64,000 bases of DNA from Callipepla californica brunnescens (GCA_023055505.1 JALIRH010000023.1:12148271-12212270); one strand, 5' to 3'; shown: positions 22,701-37,066, numbered from the stretch's first letter. Notes: generated by a model from the sequence alone, not told the origin. Program-made: numbers and translations.

Positions 22701-25539
22701 CAGATATGTTCAAGCAGTAATAGCAATTCAGAAAAAAAATGAACTTTACCAGAGATTACTCAGGAGTAACATTTTCTTTAAAAATTTAAACTGTGGCCTT
22801 GATTGGATATAAACTGCCTCCTTGAGGAAGCCTATTTGTGACTGAAATGTTGGGTCTGCCTCTGGTACAAACCTTCTTGGGAAGTTAGAAATATTGTTAT
22901 ATCCAGAGCATTACTTTTTAATGTTTTTTTTTTTGTTGCATGTTACTCTCTAAAATTTCATTTGCATTAGCTGTAGTGGCATTTCTTACTAAAAAGAATG
23001 ATTATGTATTGCCCCTACAGAGTCTTGAAGTTAGATAGATATTACCTTTTTTCGTGGGACAGTTTCCTTAGTCTAGAACTTTTTCCATTGCAGGGAATAC
23101 ATAACTCGAAACCAGAGGGAAATTACATGTCCATTTATATTCATACCTTTTCAAATGTTGAATAGACATCTCTGAAGTGTCTGTAGCATCAGTGAATTAT
23201 GTTCTGTTCACATATTGAAAATAATAATATTAGAGAAAACAGTGTTGCTTAACAGCACAAATGCACATAACCATTTAATTTAACTATGATTTCATTTTAG
23301 TAAAACCCATGTAAATTTGCAAAGCATTGCAAATGCCAGGAAATAATAGACTAGTTATCATGTTCTTTCTTTTGTCTTCCTTTGAGCCTTAGACTAACTT
23401 GATGAAAAATATGTTAAAAAATATATGGTAATTACATTGAACCATTTGAGTTAATAAACAAATTGCAGAACTACTACGGACACTCTCAATGTAGAGGCTT
23501 ATCCACGTCTTTAAATCCCACTCAATTTCATGCATTTTTGATGGAGAGCATGCTGCATATGAACAATTGAATATGTAGTGCTGGTACGCAGTTTCATACA
23601 CTTCAGGTTGGTAAATGGAATTTGTGTAGTCTGGTTGCAAATGTACAGACAAAATACTGTGTGAAGAGTACTTGAGTGCTGTATTACTTCTGAAAACACA
23701 GTCTAACTCCTTCACCTTTGAAAGTAATCTACAAAGTACAAGTGATAAAGGTGTCATTGTGTGAAGGACAGCAAAGGATTAAATCTATTTCATTTGTGTC
23801 CAGGGAAAGAGAAACATCTCCTTTAATCTTTCCTTGTACTCTGGTTACAAAAATATTATCTGTTAAGTCCCCTTTGTCTTACAGAGTCTTGTTCACAACT
23901 GAATTACTGAAGATATACATCTGTCTAATCCATATAAAACAAAGCCAAAGTAATGTAGGTGTAAACTGCAGTATATAACTACTGTTTCTTTTAAATTAGA
24001 AAATAAGGAAATTTAATTCATGGCAAAAAATAACATACTTTTATTACCCATTTCAAAATTAGTTTTGGATGCCATTTGTTTATTAATAGCTACCTCACTA
24101 TTAAAGGTACTGTGATATTAAGAATGATGAAAAAAATATGAGGTGCAATAACAAAACAGAAAATCATCCATGCAGAATGTTCTCAGCCTTAATCAGGCCA
24201 AAAATTTCTATGCATTACTATGGACTATATTTGAATACATGAAATCAGAAAGACAGTTTTATGTCTGTGGAAGACTACAATAAACTGAACAAAAAGATAT
24301 ACTTCATGATTAAAGTTGATAGCTATTGATTTCTTCAGCACCATAAAATCTATAGAAAAGTACTTTTCTGAATTGGACAGAACTTTCAACAGGTAACAAA
24401 TACCAAAATACAACTTAATAGGAATACAAATTATGAAAATGACTGCCAGTACAAATAGAACTTCAGAAACTTAATATATATTCTTTGTTTAAATGGTCAC
24501 ATTGCTTCATTCATAGCATTACATTGGAAGATATAAAATTAATATAATTTTATTTTCAAGTATGAAAAAAATCAGATTAATTCTTTAATAAATTTAAATG
24601 AGAAAAAAAACTTCTTTAGAATGATGGTGATATTTACTCATTTCTAAAGAGGTAGCTTGATTGCCTAGTATCAGCGGTTTTTTACACCAACTAAATAGTT
24701 TTCCTGAAAAAGAAACTCCAGTGCAAATGAAAAGTGAAGACTTGAAGGTTTATGGACAGCACAGTTCTTTGAGCCATCTTAGTCATCTGGAACCATTTAA
24801 AAAAATATATTATCTATTTATTTATTTTCTGGCCAGATTGTATTTAAAAGCTTTAGAAATGCTTCCTGAGTTTCATAACATGAATCATACACCAGTCTAA
24901 GCTGACTCTTGAAATCTAAAAAGAAATCTAAAAAGTAAAATAAAGTAATAATATAAAAAAGATAGAATAACAGACTTCTATTGTTAAAAAAATTACTTAT
25001 TCAGGAGAAAAATGACTCAAAAAAACTAAGAACTAAAGAATTATATAAGGCTTTTAATGTCAAGTACTTGTAGCTTTTTGACAAGAATACATTATACTAT
25101 TATAAAGTTAGAAATATTATCTGGATAATAGCAAAAATAGCAAACAGTTAATGAATCAGTCACTAGAATCATAAATCCTTATATCATCCTGCACATATTT
25201 TATTTATGTTTTATTCATATATTGTTTACAGGGTTATGTTAGATTTTTTTGCATTTTACATGGAAGATAAAAATTATGCAGGCTAATATTGCATTCAGTT
25301 GAAATTTAGAAAAGGAATAGTGAAATATGTGCATGATGTTTTATTTTTCTAGTGATTAATCCCGCTAACCTTATTTTTCCTCTGTGAAATTATGAGAAAT
25401 GTTATATAGCAGCCTGTTTCTATAGGATCATGGTACAGGAATGTATGAACTCTGGTGAACTGAGTTTTGCATGATCAGATAGACATCATTATGGGAAAGT
25501 AGGAATTTGTTAGACTGTCTGAGGCAGTGTCCAAAACGA
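22701..25539. other. AT-rich stretch without a recognised gene
   Basis: No transposon ends or exons were recognised. The frames at 23389-23757 (-) and 23718-23978 (+) overlap antisense and have no domain. The part from 24400 to 25400 is strongly AT-rich. Confidence 0.5.
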
Positions 25540-25930
25540 GGTTTAACCCAAAAAGTTCATGTGATGCCTCTGGAAGTCACCTGATCCACTCACCTGCACA
25601 AGCAGGCCACCTAGTGCTGTTTTTGAAGATCTGCAAGGAGGGAAGATTCCACTCTCTCTGGGCAACTTGTGCCAGTGCTGTCGCCTGCACAGTAAAGTGA
25701 TGTTCAGAAGGAACCACATTTACTTCAGTTTGTGCTTGTTGTTTCTGATCCTATCACTGGACAGCACTACAAATAGCATGGTTTCACCTTCACTGCACCT
25801 CCTCTTCAGGGAGGGAAAGATCACCTCTCATGAACTTTGGGGATACTTTGCTTAATGCAGCTGAGAATACCATTGGCCTTCTTGGCAGGGAGCACATGTT
25901 GCTTACTCAATCACAAGATGGCAAGAAGCC
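25540..25930 (-). repeat. CR1 LINE 3' region
   Basis: Reverse-strand CR1 segments in order: cacctgcacaagcaggccac (25590), gggaagattccactctctct, gggcaacttgtgccagtgct (25661), a cagtaaagtgatgttcagaa segment, a cttcagtttgtgcttgttg segment and cttggcaggga near 25882. The terminal octamers are not preserved on the left. Confidence 0.88.
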
Positions 25931-28267
25931 AATCTTGTTCCTGCCCTCAGGCTTCTACTCTGGCAATTCATGGAAGACTCTTTGTTGCTTGAATTTTTCT
26001 CCTTGACATCTCTCCTTCTCTGTATATCTTTCCTGATTGACTGTCCTTCCTACCTTTCCATCTTTCTAATTTCTCCCTCATCCTTGCTCATGTGTGTCAT
26101 TTGCCTTTGTATTTTCTGTTCTGTATTTTCTCATGTCTAGTAGTTACTGCCTTTTATAAAAAAATGTTTTTTTGTTAGTGATATAGTGTGTTCCTCCTAG
26201 GTCCATTCCAGAGGCAGCTGGGAAAAGCATTCCGAAAATTTGATCAGTACACACTGCTCCTTAAGCCAAATTCATTATAGTTACACAGCTGCAATCATGC
26301 TTCTCACCCTACTAAAGGTGTGTGCTTGTCTCTGTGTTGTTGATAATGCAACCTTTTTTGACGTGCAGAAAATTTCAAATTCAGTTCCAAACTTTTTGTT
26401 TGTTTACTTACTTCCTATGTGAATTAAAGACTATTTCCCTGTCCACTTTCAAGAATTTGGGGATACTCTCATGATTAAATCAAATGAGTGAATTAACACA
26501 AAATGTTCAATTCTATGGTTTTTGAATATTTAAGTTAGAAATACTTTTGTGATAATTAGCATTTCTACTACAGGCTTCTGCAACTGCTGTGCAGTAGCAA
26601 CATATCTATGCATTTCAGTGCTATGCAGTAGCAATAAATCCATTAGTCTATTTGTAGTGATCTTTCCTTATTCACATATCACTTCTTGAGCAATTGGGTT
26701 CCATGGAAACATTTATAAACTGAGGAATTTTGTCTCAGTGTTTTGTTTTCCCCTCACAGAATCTTTCAGAACAGAGACCTTATCTTACCTTATACTCTTT
26801 GCAGACCATAAATGTCGTAATGTGGAAAAATAAAAAATAGAAAAAAATATTGTTCCAGCACTACTGATCTTTGTTATGTGATATCATAGCAGTAAGTCCC
26901 TTGTAAATGCAAGTATGAGTTCTGATTCATTTCTCTACAGATTTCTGACTGTTGTTTTCAAAATTCTGCATGTATCTCTAAGGAAAAGGCTGCAGTCCTG
27001 AAGACTACACCTTTCTTTTTGGATTCTTTGCCCTTTCTTTTTATTTTTACTCATTGTCTTTGAGTGCTGCCAATCATTATTATTACAGAGCAAGAGACTT
27101 TATCTCCTTCTGAATGTATGGCTATTGTGCTTCCTCTCCAACTTTATCTTCTACTGAAAGGCTAAGAATCCTGGTGAAGTGAGGGCAAAGGGCTTCACAT
27201 GGTTTACAAAGGTCAAGAAGATAATGTCTAATGCCTTTACAGCTCCCTGATCTTGTTCCCTCTTCCTCTCTTCATCTTCAACCTCAGCACATACGAAGTT
27301 CTTTTATATATGATCTTCACAGGCTTCTGAAACGTAAAAAGAAATTTCAGCTCCAGCCTTACAGTGTAAATCAAGAGGATATTCTAAAAAGGATTAAAAG
27401 ATAAATGTACAAGTGGAACTCTGGACTCCTGATGGACAAGTTTTATGGGCTGTGTGCAGGAGCTGAGAGCCAACATTCCTGGTTTGTGATGAGAATAGAT
27501 TATACTGTGGTTGCAGAAGAAAAAATTGAAGGTTTGTGAATTAAAAAATACAGATAACTTGCAAAAAGATCACATATGTAAACTAGGAAATTGCATAATC
27601 AGATTAAATTTATTCTGGGGTAGAACATGACATGAAGAAGCATAGAATTAGGTGGTGCTTATCTCCTTTGAAACAAACTTAGAATCCTGTCAATCACCAA
27701 TTAACATATTCTATATACCACACACTTTTTTTTTTCTTGAGTAAAATATAAACTAATTAAAAACTTCCCTAAATCGATGTTAGATCACCTAGTTGAGCAT
27801 AAAGTAATCACACGTGCCATTTCTTTCTAAATTCCTGAATCTACAAACACATTCTTTGTATTTAGAAATGGGTTCCTTCTACACTTCAGATGGATCTTCA
27901 TGTACAAAGAACCATCTGTTTACCATGGAATTTGAATGAGGCTTCAAATAATCTAGAAACAGAATACCCATGGTTTTGCCTAAGGTAGATATATATTTTT
28001 TTAGCATTTTGCACATTATTTGTACATTAGGTGAGCCTGGACATTTCTTTCCGCAGGCATGTTGCTATGTTTTACTAGCAGTGAGTGAGCTGGGAGTTAC
28101 TAATAGAAGGTAATTCTGTGATTTTTGTTCAGTCATCCAAATTTGTTCAAGTTGCGAAAGAATCTGTAGTGTTGGAGAATAAAAAACTTTATTCGCAAGA
28201 TTTTTTTTTCTCTTTTGAATGTAACCAGGTGGCTTGGCATGTACATTTCTCAATTGCTCATTTAACT
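25931..28267. other. AT-rich stretch without a recognised gene
   Basis: Nothing recognisable beyond simple sequence. Pyrimidine-rich segments (26000-26110, 26985-27060) are present, but no flanking exon could be supported. Confidence 0.5.
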
Positions 28268-28755
28268 TTGAACATGTTCAAAGCACAAAAAAGATGTGGA
28301 GCTCTTGGTATGGGTCCAAAGGAGGGCCACTAAAATGATCAGAGGGCTGGAGCACCCTTCCTATAAGGAAAGGTTGAGGGAACTAGGCTTGTTTAGTTCA
28401 TAGAAGAGAAGGGTCTGGGGAGACCTCATAGTGGCCTTCCATTACTTGAAGGGAGTGTATCAAAAGGAGAGGGAATGACTGTTTCCACAGGTGGATAATG
28501 ATAGCACAAGGGGGAATGGTTTTAAACTAAGATGAGAGATTTAGGATAGATATTAGGAGGAGGTTTTTCACTCAGAGAGTGGTGATCCACTGAACAGGTT
28601 TCCCAGAGAGGTTGTGGAAGCCTCATGACTGGAGGCATTCAAGGCAAGACTGGATGTGGCTCTGGGCAGCCTGGTGCAGTGGTTGTCGACTCTGCCCGTG
28701 GCAGTGGTGTTGAAACTACATGATCTTTGAGGTCCTTTTCAACCTAGACAATTCA
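28268..28755 (+). repeat. CR1 LINE 3' region
   Basis: It contains tatgggtccaaaggagggcc, actaaaatgatcagagggct (28332), the taaggaaaggttgagggaac segment, a gggagacctcatagtggcct segment, a gttttaaactaagatgagag segment and tttgaggtccttttcaacct at the end. The order is that of CR1 3' UTR in the plus sense. The octamer tail is not preserved and an LTR-like sequence follows at once. Confidence 0.9.
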
Positions 28756-29012
28756 AAACTGCGTGCAACAGGACCACTGCTGGATCCGGATGGTGACTAT
28801 CCCTGATGAACGCAATTCTTGTTTCTTTCCCTTCTTTTCTATCGTCCACTTTCCCTTCCCATCACCCTAATTGGTGATAGTGCCTGTCCTCCCCTTCCCC
28901 ATCTCCCTGATTAAGATTTGTAATAAACTGGTCGGACCAACATTTGAACCATTGTTTCTTAATCTCACAGCAGGTACACATATAACAAAGAACATTCTCT
29001 CCCTCCTATAAA
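28756..29012 (+). mobile_element. Putative ERV LTR 3' part
   Basis: The block starts abruptly at the CR1 end, is less AT-rich than its surroundings and contains a poly(A) signal AATAAA at 28922-28927 (taataaactggtcggacca). Downstream is a U5-like segment with cttaatctcacagcaggtac. A promoter part is missing, so only R-U5 and a piece of U3 would be present. The call rests on composition, the signal and recognition of LTR style; no second copy exists in the window. Confidence 0.5.
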
Positions 29013-32000
29013 TTGGAGTGAGACAGGTTGGACTCACATATTTAAAGAATAAAACTTTCCCCTTTATTTCTAAGGTAGACATGATCATACTGCTTATCTT
29101 AAATTTTAGTCTACCAAACACCAGGTCATTCAATCACCCTTCTTCTCCCATTTTTCCTAAAGGCTGCTATTCTTTACACTATTATTTACCATTTGAGTTA
29201 AAAGTATGTTTTCATGGCTTATTTATACATATCACACTTTTAATAAAATGTGGCTGAATTTAAAATTCTGTCTCTAATGTACCAGTTATGTGACTAATTC
29301 ATTAGGTTTGTCACTGATTTATGAATTATACAAATGACTTTTTAACAATGAAATTGATTTGGATCCATATTTCACACTTCTGAAGTAAATATCTATTTTA
29401 TTAACAGCAGATTGATTATAACAATTGGCCTTAAAATTTAATGTTTATGCTTATTATTTAAACTATGGATTGCTCCCAGAAAGCTATTGAGATACAGCTA
29501 CCTGTAAATACATGTATACATACTCCCATATGAAACTGCAGGTTTTCTTTCACCTTGCTAAAATGGATCTTGGCCTTTTCCTTTCTGGCTTATGTGGGAG
29601 GACAGTAATGGAGAGATAGTAATGCTTCAGGTTCATGTTGTCAGCAAGAGAGTCTGTGCTGTCTTTTTCTTTTAACTTCTGTTTAGTCTGCCTGAGCTAT
29701 AAGGTGAGTACATCACTTAGCATTTTGAATCTTTAGGGTTGGGTTGTCAGATCTCAATTATCTCCCCTTTCTGACCATGTGGGAATAACTATATGGGGTC
29801 AGGAATAAAACAGTCAAGAAAGCATGATAGCACTCTAGGGCTTACTGCATACAGGAGCCAGATGATCATTACATTCAAATTGTTCAACACTAGAACTAAT
29901 CAAGTCTGTTTTTCAGTGAGTTTGCATCTTTTGCCCTCTAATCCCTTCAGACACAATAGACCAGATGCCTTTTTCACCCTCTGCCTCTAGGCAGGGACAG
30001 CACTCGCTGTGGCTTGTAGATTAGAAAGTGGCTTCTGGCTGACCCACTGCTACCACATAGAATATGTATGCAAACTCATCTCCTGGTGAGGACTGCTCTG
30101 TCTCAAAGATATATCATTCAGACTCTTAACCAATTATTACCAATGCAGATTATTTCTAGGACCTCTATCTTTCTTTTAGATTTAATTGAAGTTGCCAAAT
30201 AGGGTTCAAGCCTTGTTAGGAAGAGAGTCACAGATCTGAGTGTGTAAGTCACATTTCTATAACAAAATAACCTGAAAATGAAGTGGTCATTACAAAGAAT
30301 TAATATTTCTTTTCACATTATTAGGATTTCTCTTTTATGGAAAAGAACACTGATAACGGAACAGCTTCACTTTTCTAAGACATTTTGCCTGAGCAAACAG
30401 TGATCAAAAACCTACTCTGGAAAGGTTACTTAAGATTTATGAAAATTTGAATATATCACTTGTTTTAAGCAGTACCTTGTGCATGGTGATGATTAACACA
30501 TGGATTTGTGTGCCCATAAAACATGTAGATTTGCTTTTGAGAACTCAACAGTGGGATCCCATAAATCAGGCAGCAGCTTATACTTTTGTATAAAAATAGG
30601 AATGCATGGATTTCTCAAGTTTATCTGAATGAGAAAGGTTACTGATGAGAAGTGAATCATTATAAGTCCCTCGTTAAATTAGGGTGAGGTGTCTAACCTG
30701 GCAATTTGCTTTGAGATAATTAGACAGTAGTTTTAATTGAGATTCCATAACCATTACAGCAATGGTGAGATTTGGTCAGAGTCCATGAACTAAATAGATT
30801 ACTTTGAAGTCCATCAATAAATGTTTAAGAAGGAGATAGGGAAAAAGAGGAAGTACAGCAGATCAGAGAAATTTGGAGGAAATAGGATTTTTCACTGTAG
30901 AGTCCTCTACATTTTGGCAACATTATTCCCATTGCCCATTGGTGTTTTAACACTAAATACACTGGGAAAAAGTAAAACTCTTTATAAGCAGTAATTTATT
31001 ATCAAGTGTGAGAACAAAACTAAATATATTTATCTTGAAAACTCTGGTAATATTTTCTATCTTTTTCCACTAATGTGATGAAAAGAGATTGACATATTCT
31101 TACTAGTTCTGTATTTCTTAATCATACATGGAAAATGTATGATTCAAGCATGAATTCCTAGTGTTAGGTTTTTTTTTTGTAGTTTTTGTTTTTTCTCAGT
31201 ACTGTCTTTTCTTTTATTCTGAACAAGATTCAGCAATATTAAACTACCTTTTAAGAAAAAAAAAATAAATATATTACTACAATAAAACACAGATGTTTGG
31301 ATATTTCTTCAAATGGTTTGATATTTTAGAGAAATCAAATGTTACTACAGTAAAACACAGATATTTGGATGTTTTGTCAAGAGCTTTGCAACTACCTTAC
31401 TGAAAAAGACCAAAGATGTCAGTTTTTTCACTTTTAAGTTAAGTGTCAATTTGCTAATTACACAGAATAATTAATGACTACTATTTGAGGATAAGGGTGA
31501 CAAAAGTCTAGTCCCAAGATTGTTGATATTAATGCATATATATACATTACTCATTGTACATGATACTCATTGTATTATAATGCATAATACAAATCCTTCC
31601 AGGACAGTGTTACCTCTTATTCACTCTCCTTTATTTTATGGAATTCACATTTTAAATATCTCAAGCACTGAGGTATAAGGGAATGCCAGCAATATGACAG
31701 TGCTAAGCCTAGTTTAGTAAACAGACTGAGGGTCAGGCTGACCTAGGGAAAGCTTTACCTAAATATGCACATGCACAAGTGTGTGCACACAGACAAACAG
31801 ATGAACAGACACTCACATACACAAACTCTTGACTGACTGCCAATAAGTTGGCATTGTTGAGTTTTAAGGAAATGTTGCACTCTGTTCAATTGCTCCACAG
31901 CATGCTTTGGCCCAGTGGCCCATCACTAGTATATTAATGTATTGGTCCACACAGCGTGATGGTGTTGTGCCAGCAGATTCGTGTGGTTTCAGAGCTTGTT

Positions 32001-34400
32001 ATTTTATGTTTTGTACTACATCTTGCTCTCAGTTCTTGTTTGCATCTTCTTTTGCCCATGGCTCATTATTTGTAGCTAACAATTTTTGATCAGAGCAAGG
32101 CCATGGAGCTCCTATACGCATGAAATGTCAAATAATCTTTTGAATCAAAGAAATAGGTCATAATCTCATTGTTCTTTACTATTTTGAAAATGTCACACTC
32201 TTAGTGCACCACATTCTGTTCTTGGTTATGAATTTTTGAGTACCACTGAGCACTTCAAGGGCAGTTATTCTTGATTTACAATACTATGGATGCTTTATGA
32301 AATCTATTAGAATTACCAAGAACAACTCTTGTCCTAGTGACTGAGATACACTTTCAATGCTTAAGCATCAGTATAAGTAGGTCATCCAATATAAATTAAA
32401 GAAGGTCTGAGTCACACTTTATCAATGATTTAAATAGATAAAAACTTGGTACAGTTTCTTCCTGCTAGTGCTTCTCCCAGAGAGATACCATTTCCTTTAT
32501 TAAACATACCAGAGAGGCAATAAAATCTATTTGCTTGAATTTTAGATTATACTTTTTTAAAGCTTTTAAATCATTCAGCCAGAATCGATTTGCTTCTGCA
32601 TGCTTGGAGATTTCTTCCTTAGAATTATTTTTCTGAAGACACAAAATTCTGTGACTGGCTTGACCTTGAATTTCTTATCTAAAGCAAAAATTCCTTCTGA
32701 AATTAATGTAATAAGTTGAGAAAACAGAGAAATTAATGTCTCATTATTAAATTTCATTATTAAATCAATAATAATAATAAAAATTCTTAAGGAATCCTTG
32801 AAAATTATCTGGCCACTTCTGAAATTTTGTAGAAGACAAGAATGAAAGAATCCACTCTTAAACTTCAGCTGCTTATGTGTAATAGCATTTTGCAGATGGT
32901 TAATGTTCAAAGGGAAATGCTGTTTTGCTGCTTTAACACACCTGCTACAGAACTGATGGAGCTCCAAGGCTGCTTTCAGTTCTTTATGTACATAATAATC
33001 TAAGATAACTTAAATTTAAACTGTTGTATGTAAAATCTTGGATTTTATGAAATTTATAGTCTCTTATTTATTATGCAGATTAAATTTACACATGAAATAA
33101 AGTTCCTTTTGAAGTGATATTTTAAAGCAAAGTTCCATATGTGGGAAAATATTTTTATACTATTACTCTTTTAAACAAAACAAAAACTTTTAAACCTTTT
33201 TTAGCAGCAAGGGCTGGTTCCAGAGAAATTAAGACCAGGGTTTGTTTTTGCTGTTATTTGTTTTCTAAAAAAATTCTTCAACATCTAAAATCCTACTCTT
33301 CTAAAAAGATAAGAACTTCTTAGATTTTGTAAGCAGGATACATCAGTAGCTATCTGCAGTGAATAGTGCCACTGACGTTCCTCTTAAACCATAAGTTCAG
33401 ATATTTCTGGATGCTCTCTTTCATCATCTTTAGGAAAAAACATAGCAAAATAAAATAAAATAGAAATTCCAGATAAATTTCACTCTATTTTTTTAACTAG
33501 GCATTTGGGAGCACAACATTTTAATTTTCTTTTCTCTTTAATGCAGATACTACAGCATTACAGACCCTTAAATATCCCAGAGGTTTCAGATTGTGCATAG
33601 TCTATATGTACAATATGAATACTATTAGAATTACAGTGATATGCAAACTCTGCACATTTTGTATAATAATGATCAATAAATAAATTGGTAAGCTTCCAAA
33701 GCACTGATTGACTGTGGAAGGGAAAAACAAACAATAAAATACTTGAAAAGTACATAAATTGTAGAGGTAGATACCCTTGGAAATATGTGAGGCACATGAC
33801 TCTTAGGAAAGTTAACAGACTTTGGCACAGAAGAGTCTCTTCCAGGAGCTTAAAAGTTTATTGTTACAATGTGAGTAATTTCACTGAAGAAAATGAAATA
33901 TTTAGTTTTCTTAGAGGCTTGTAAGTACAATGGCAAGATTTTTTAATCTCTACCATTGCTCTGAAGCTCTAGCTTCTATGACAAACTATTCCACAAATCT
34001 TTGATGAGACAGTAACAGAATTTATTTATGTGTGGGATGTTTCATTAATCTGCCCAGATTCTCGCAGAATCTTGCAAAATGTCAAATGTGTCACCCTGTA
34101 GTGTTGTTCTGGATGTGTGGGGACAGAAGGGGCAGAACAGACCTAGTGTCTGCAGGACTATTAATTTAGTACATTCAGTTACTACACTTGGAAGTGAAAC
34201 ACTGCAGGTTGAATGCCATTCCTCAGATTAAGTGTTCTCACAATACATGGGCAGTTTCCATAGTCGATAAAAGTTCTTTTTACATCACAGTAAGTTGCTC
34301 ATCTTACGTAGCCTGCATTTGCCAGGCTGTTTGCTTCAGCAGGTGTTCTGTGTTCTCCGTCCTTTCTTCTTTGTCTTCATGATGGTTCTTCAGTTTCACG
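29013..34400. other. Long AT-rich stretch without a recognised gene or transposon
   Basis: The longest transposon-poor part of the window. It holds a duplicated 40-bp segment (31273-31380), a CA/GA-rich run at 31766-31826 and short homopolymers. The frame at 32575-32967 (-, 130 codons) is Lys/Phe/Ile-rich with no domain I can name. Low transposon density may mean conserved regulatory sequence, but nothing in the bases proves it. Confidence 0.5.
31273..31380. repeat. Imperfect 40-bp direct repeat
   Basis: 31273-31312 and 31341-31380 align without gaps at 34 of 40 positions (shared core actaca.taaaacacagat). The 28-bp spacer is AT-rich. This is probably an old local duplication. Confidence 0.85.
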
Positions 34401-34790
34401 CTGACACATTTGGAATCATTTGGTATATATATATAATATATACATATTTACAAAACAAATGAAACACAGCACAATTGCTTACCAGCTGATAGCCAGTGCC
34501 AAGGTGAGTAAGGTCAGCAGTGAGCAGCCCTTGCCTTGCCAACTCCCCAGAGATTATAGTTCTGCATGATGTTGTATGAATATCACTTTGTTCTGTCCTC
34601 TATCAGCCCCCTTACAGGCAGGACAGTATGAGAAACTGAAAAACTGCAGTGTTCTTAACTCTGTACTTCACTGGTCAGCAACTAGAACATCAGTATTTTA
34701 TCACCTTTGTTTTTCTCCTAAAGCCAGAACATATTTTCATATGAGACATGATGAAGAAAATTGTCTCAGCTAGAGTTATGACACTTACAA
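34401..34790 (-). mobile_element. ERV LTR, minus orientation, same family as 38853-39445
   Basis: It aligns in order with the LTR at 38853: a cacagcacaattgcttacca segment (34465), a ttgccaactccccagagatt segment (34539), cttacaggcaggacagtatg followed by agaaactgaaa (34610-34640), gtcagcaactagaacatcag (34675) and atgatgaagaaaattgtctc near the end. The reverse complement is the coding-sense LTR. The U5-side end (left on the plus strand) is eroded. No internal ERV sequence is attached, so it is best read as a solo LTR. Confidence 0.72.
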
Positions 34791-36567
34791 ACAAGAGTTA
34801 ATGAAAGGCGTAAAAGTATGGTAGGCTTCTTCACCATATTTTTTAAGGCTAGTTTGCTTACTGGCCCTACAAAAGTCCAGTAAATTACAGTGTTATAGGA
34901 GTAAAGACGAAATAAACATTTTCTACTTAGTGTCAAATCCAGCTCTTTCTAAAATCATCAGATCATCTGAAAAATCTCAATTGACCATGAAAGCATGGAA
35001 CCAAATAGACAGAGAAAAAAACAGTTATACAAATTTGCATTTTACTAGATACAAACTGTACCCAGATGACTTTTTCACAGGGGGTAGCAGATGTTTGGGG
35101 TGTCTGCAGCACATCTGGCTTCATGAAAGGAAGAATGTGTGGAATGAACTCTCAAGCAAATAATTAATGTCAAGTTAGTTTATTTCTCTAAGAAGCATTT
35201 TTTTTTTCCTTTTCTAAGAAGCATCTTAAAGAAGCACAGTTCATCAAAAGTATTCTGACTGTTTCCTGTACCTCTAGAAGAGTGAAGATGATACAGTACA
35301 TTCTTATAAATAAAACTATTAGTAATATTGTTTTGGATTTTCAGTATCTGGAGTACACTCTTTAGTTGAACTTTGATGCAGAACCATCACAAATGGAATG
35401 GAGAAAGTAAGACTGATGACCCAGAGCAGAAGGCAAGAAAAATATATTAAGAACAGAATTCATTAATAAAATAAAGAAATGTAGTTTTCAGATTTCACTG
35501 CCTTTCTGAAGGCAGACCAAGATTCTATTAATAAATAACATACTGAAATCTGTTTTAATTTCCTATTTGTTGTTGTTGTAATTATTACTGTTAATAAATG
35601 AAACATGTAAAAACAACTTGATTGTTTAATGCTTTAATTCTTCAACTATGTGATTTAAAATCAGCCAGAGTTTAACTGTTTGGAAATAAAGATAGGCAAT
35701 AGCTAACATTCAATTTTAGTCATTGGCGTAGATCTGGAGAGGAAGTGGTTGTCAGCTCTTTCAAAGTTTGCTATTTTCAGGAAGAGGAGAAGATTGAGCT
35801 ACTTGAACATTGAGAGTAAATAAAAATCTTGTTTTAATTTTAAATGAAATAAAATGTGACAATATATTACTCACGCTGACAAAATATCACTCACAAGTTC
35901 AAAAGTGAGTAGGTTAGACACTCACATAAATACTTTCTCTTCAGAGTCTTTATCATTTTTATATACTTGCCATTTTTCAGACATTAAGCTAATACTAGAG
36001 TATCCAGTATTATGTTCCATGTCCCCATTAGTATAGTAATTAGGAACCAAATTGAGCTAAATTTCTAGAAGTGTTGTAAGTGAATTTGACTTGTAGGATT
36101 CGTCTAAAGTACATGGTCTCCTTTTCTCTCTCCTAACCATACCTGGTCTACGAGAACTGCTTAACAGTGTTAACAGACACTGTAAAGGTGATAGCATTCC
36201 ACACAGTGTAAGTTCCAAGGTGAAGGAGGGTGGGAGGAATTAAGATGGTAATTTAGTTTCAGATCATTTTGTTCTAGTAGTAGTCTGTAAGTAGCTTTTC
36301 TGATATTCCAAGAATAATCTAGAATCTTATATTAAGACAGATATTTCAGTTTGCTTTATTTTATAGTATTTATAGTTAATAAAAATTTATTTAATAAACA
36401 TATTGAACAGGATATGGAAAGAAATTATTTTTCTTCTGTTGGAGGGGAATTGCAAGAAATAACAAATGATTTTGTGAAAAGTAGATGAAAAGTAGAAGTG
36501 AATTGCCAAAGTTACATCAGTACTGTATTACCTTGTGAGTACTACAGAAGATTAAATACAACTCATT
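34791..36567. other. AT-rich stretch without a recognised gene
   Basis: It contains a short duplicated segment (ttctctaagaagcat near 35184 and ttctaagaagcatc near 35212) and otherwise nothing recognised. Confidence 0.5.
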
Positions 36568-37066
36568 TAGAACAGTGAGCCCAGTTTTAGATTCCCCAGT
36601 TCAAAAAAGATAGAGATCTCCTAGAACAAGACCAGTGAAGGGCCACAGAGATTACAAAGGGCCCAGAGCATCTTCTGTCTGAGGAAAGGCAGAGAAACGT
36701 GGGGAAAATCAGACAGTGAGAATCTGACTTGTGTTTATAAATGCCTGAAGGGAAGTGGGAGGCAAATGGATGAGGCCAGGCTTTTTTCGGTGGCACACAG
36801 CAATTGAACAAAGAGCAATGGTCTAAAACTTGAACATAGGAATTTTTGTACAAACATGTGAAGAACTTCTTTATGGTAAGGGAGACAGAGTACTGGAACA
36901 GGTTGCCCAGAGAGGTTGTGGAGTTTCCTTATACAGAGATATTCAAAACCCTTCTGGGCACCTACTTTTGTGACCTTTTGTAGGGTACCTGTTTTAGTTG
37001 AGAGGTTGGACTTCATGATCTCTTAAGGTTCCTTTCAACCCTTGCAAAACTGTGATTCTGTGACTA
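36568..37066 (+). repeat. CR1 LINE 3' region with intact tail
   Basis: CR1 segments in order: gaagggccacagagattaca (36638), ctgtctgaggaaaggcagag, gttgcccagagaggttgtgg (36902), then acagagatattcaaaaccct and gaggttggacttcatgatct (37002), with the tail actgtgattctgtgac at 37049-37064. One of the better preserved 3' ends in the window. Confidence 0.94.

Noticed and set aside
32575..32967. 130-codon frame on the minus strand
   Set aside because: No domain signature and no transcription context; judged chance.
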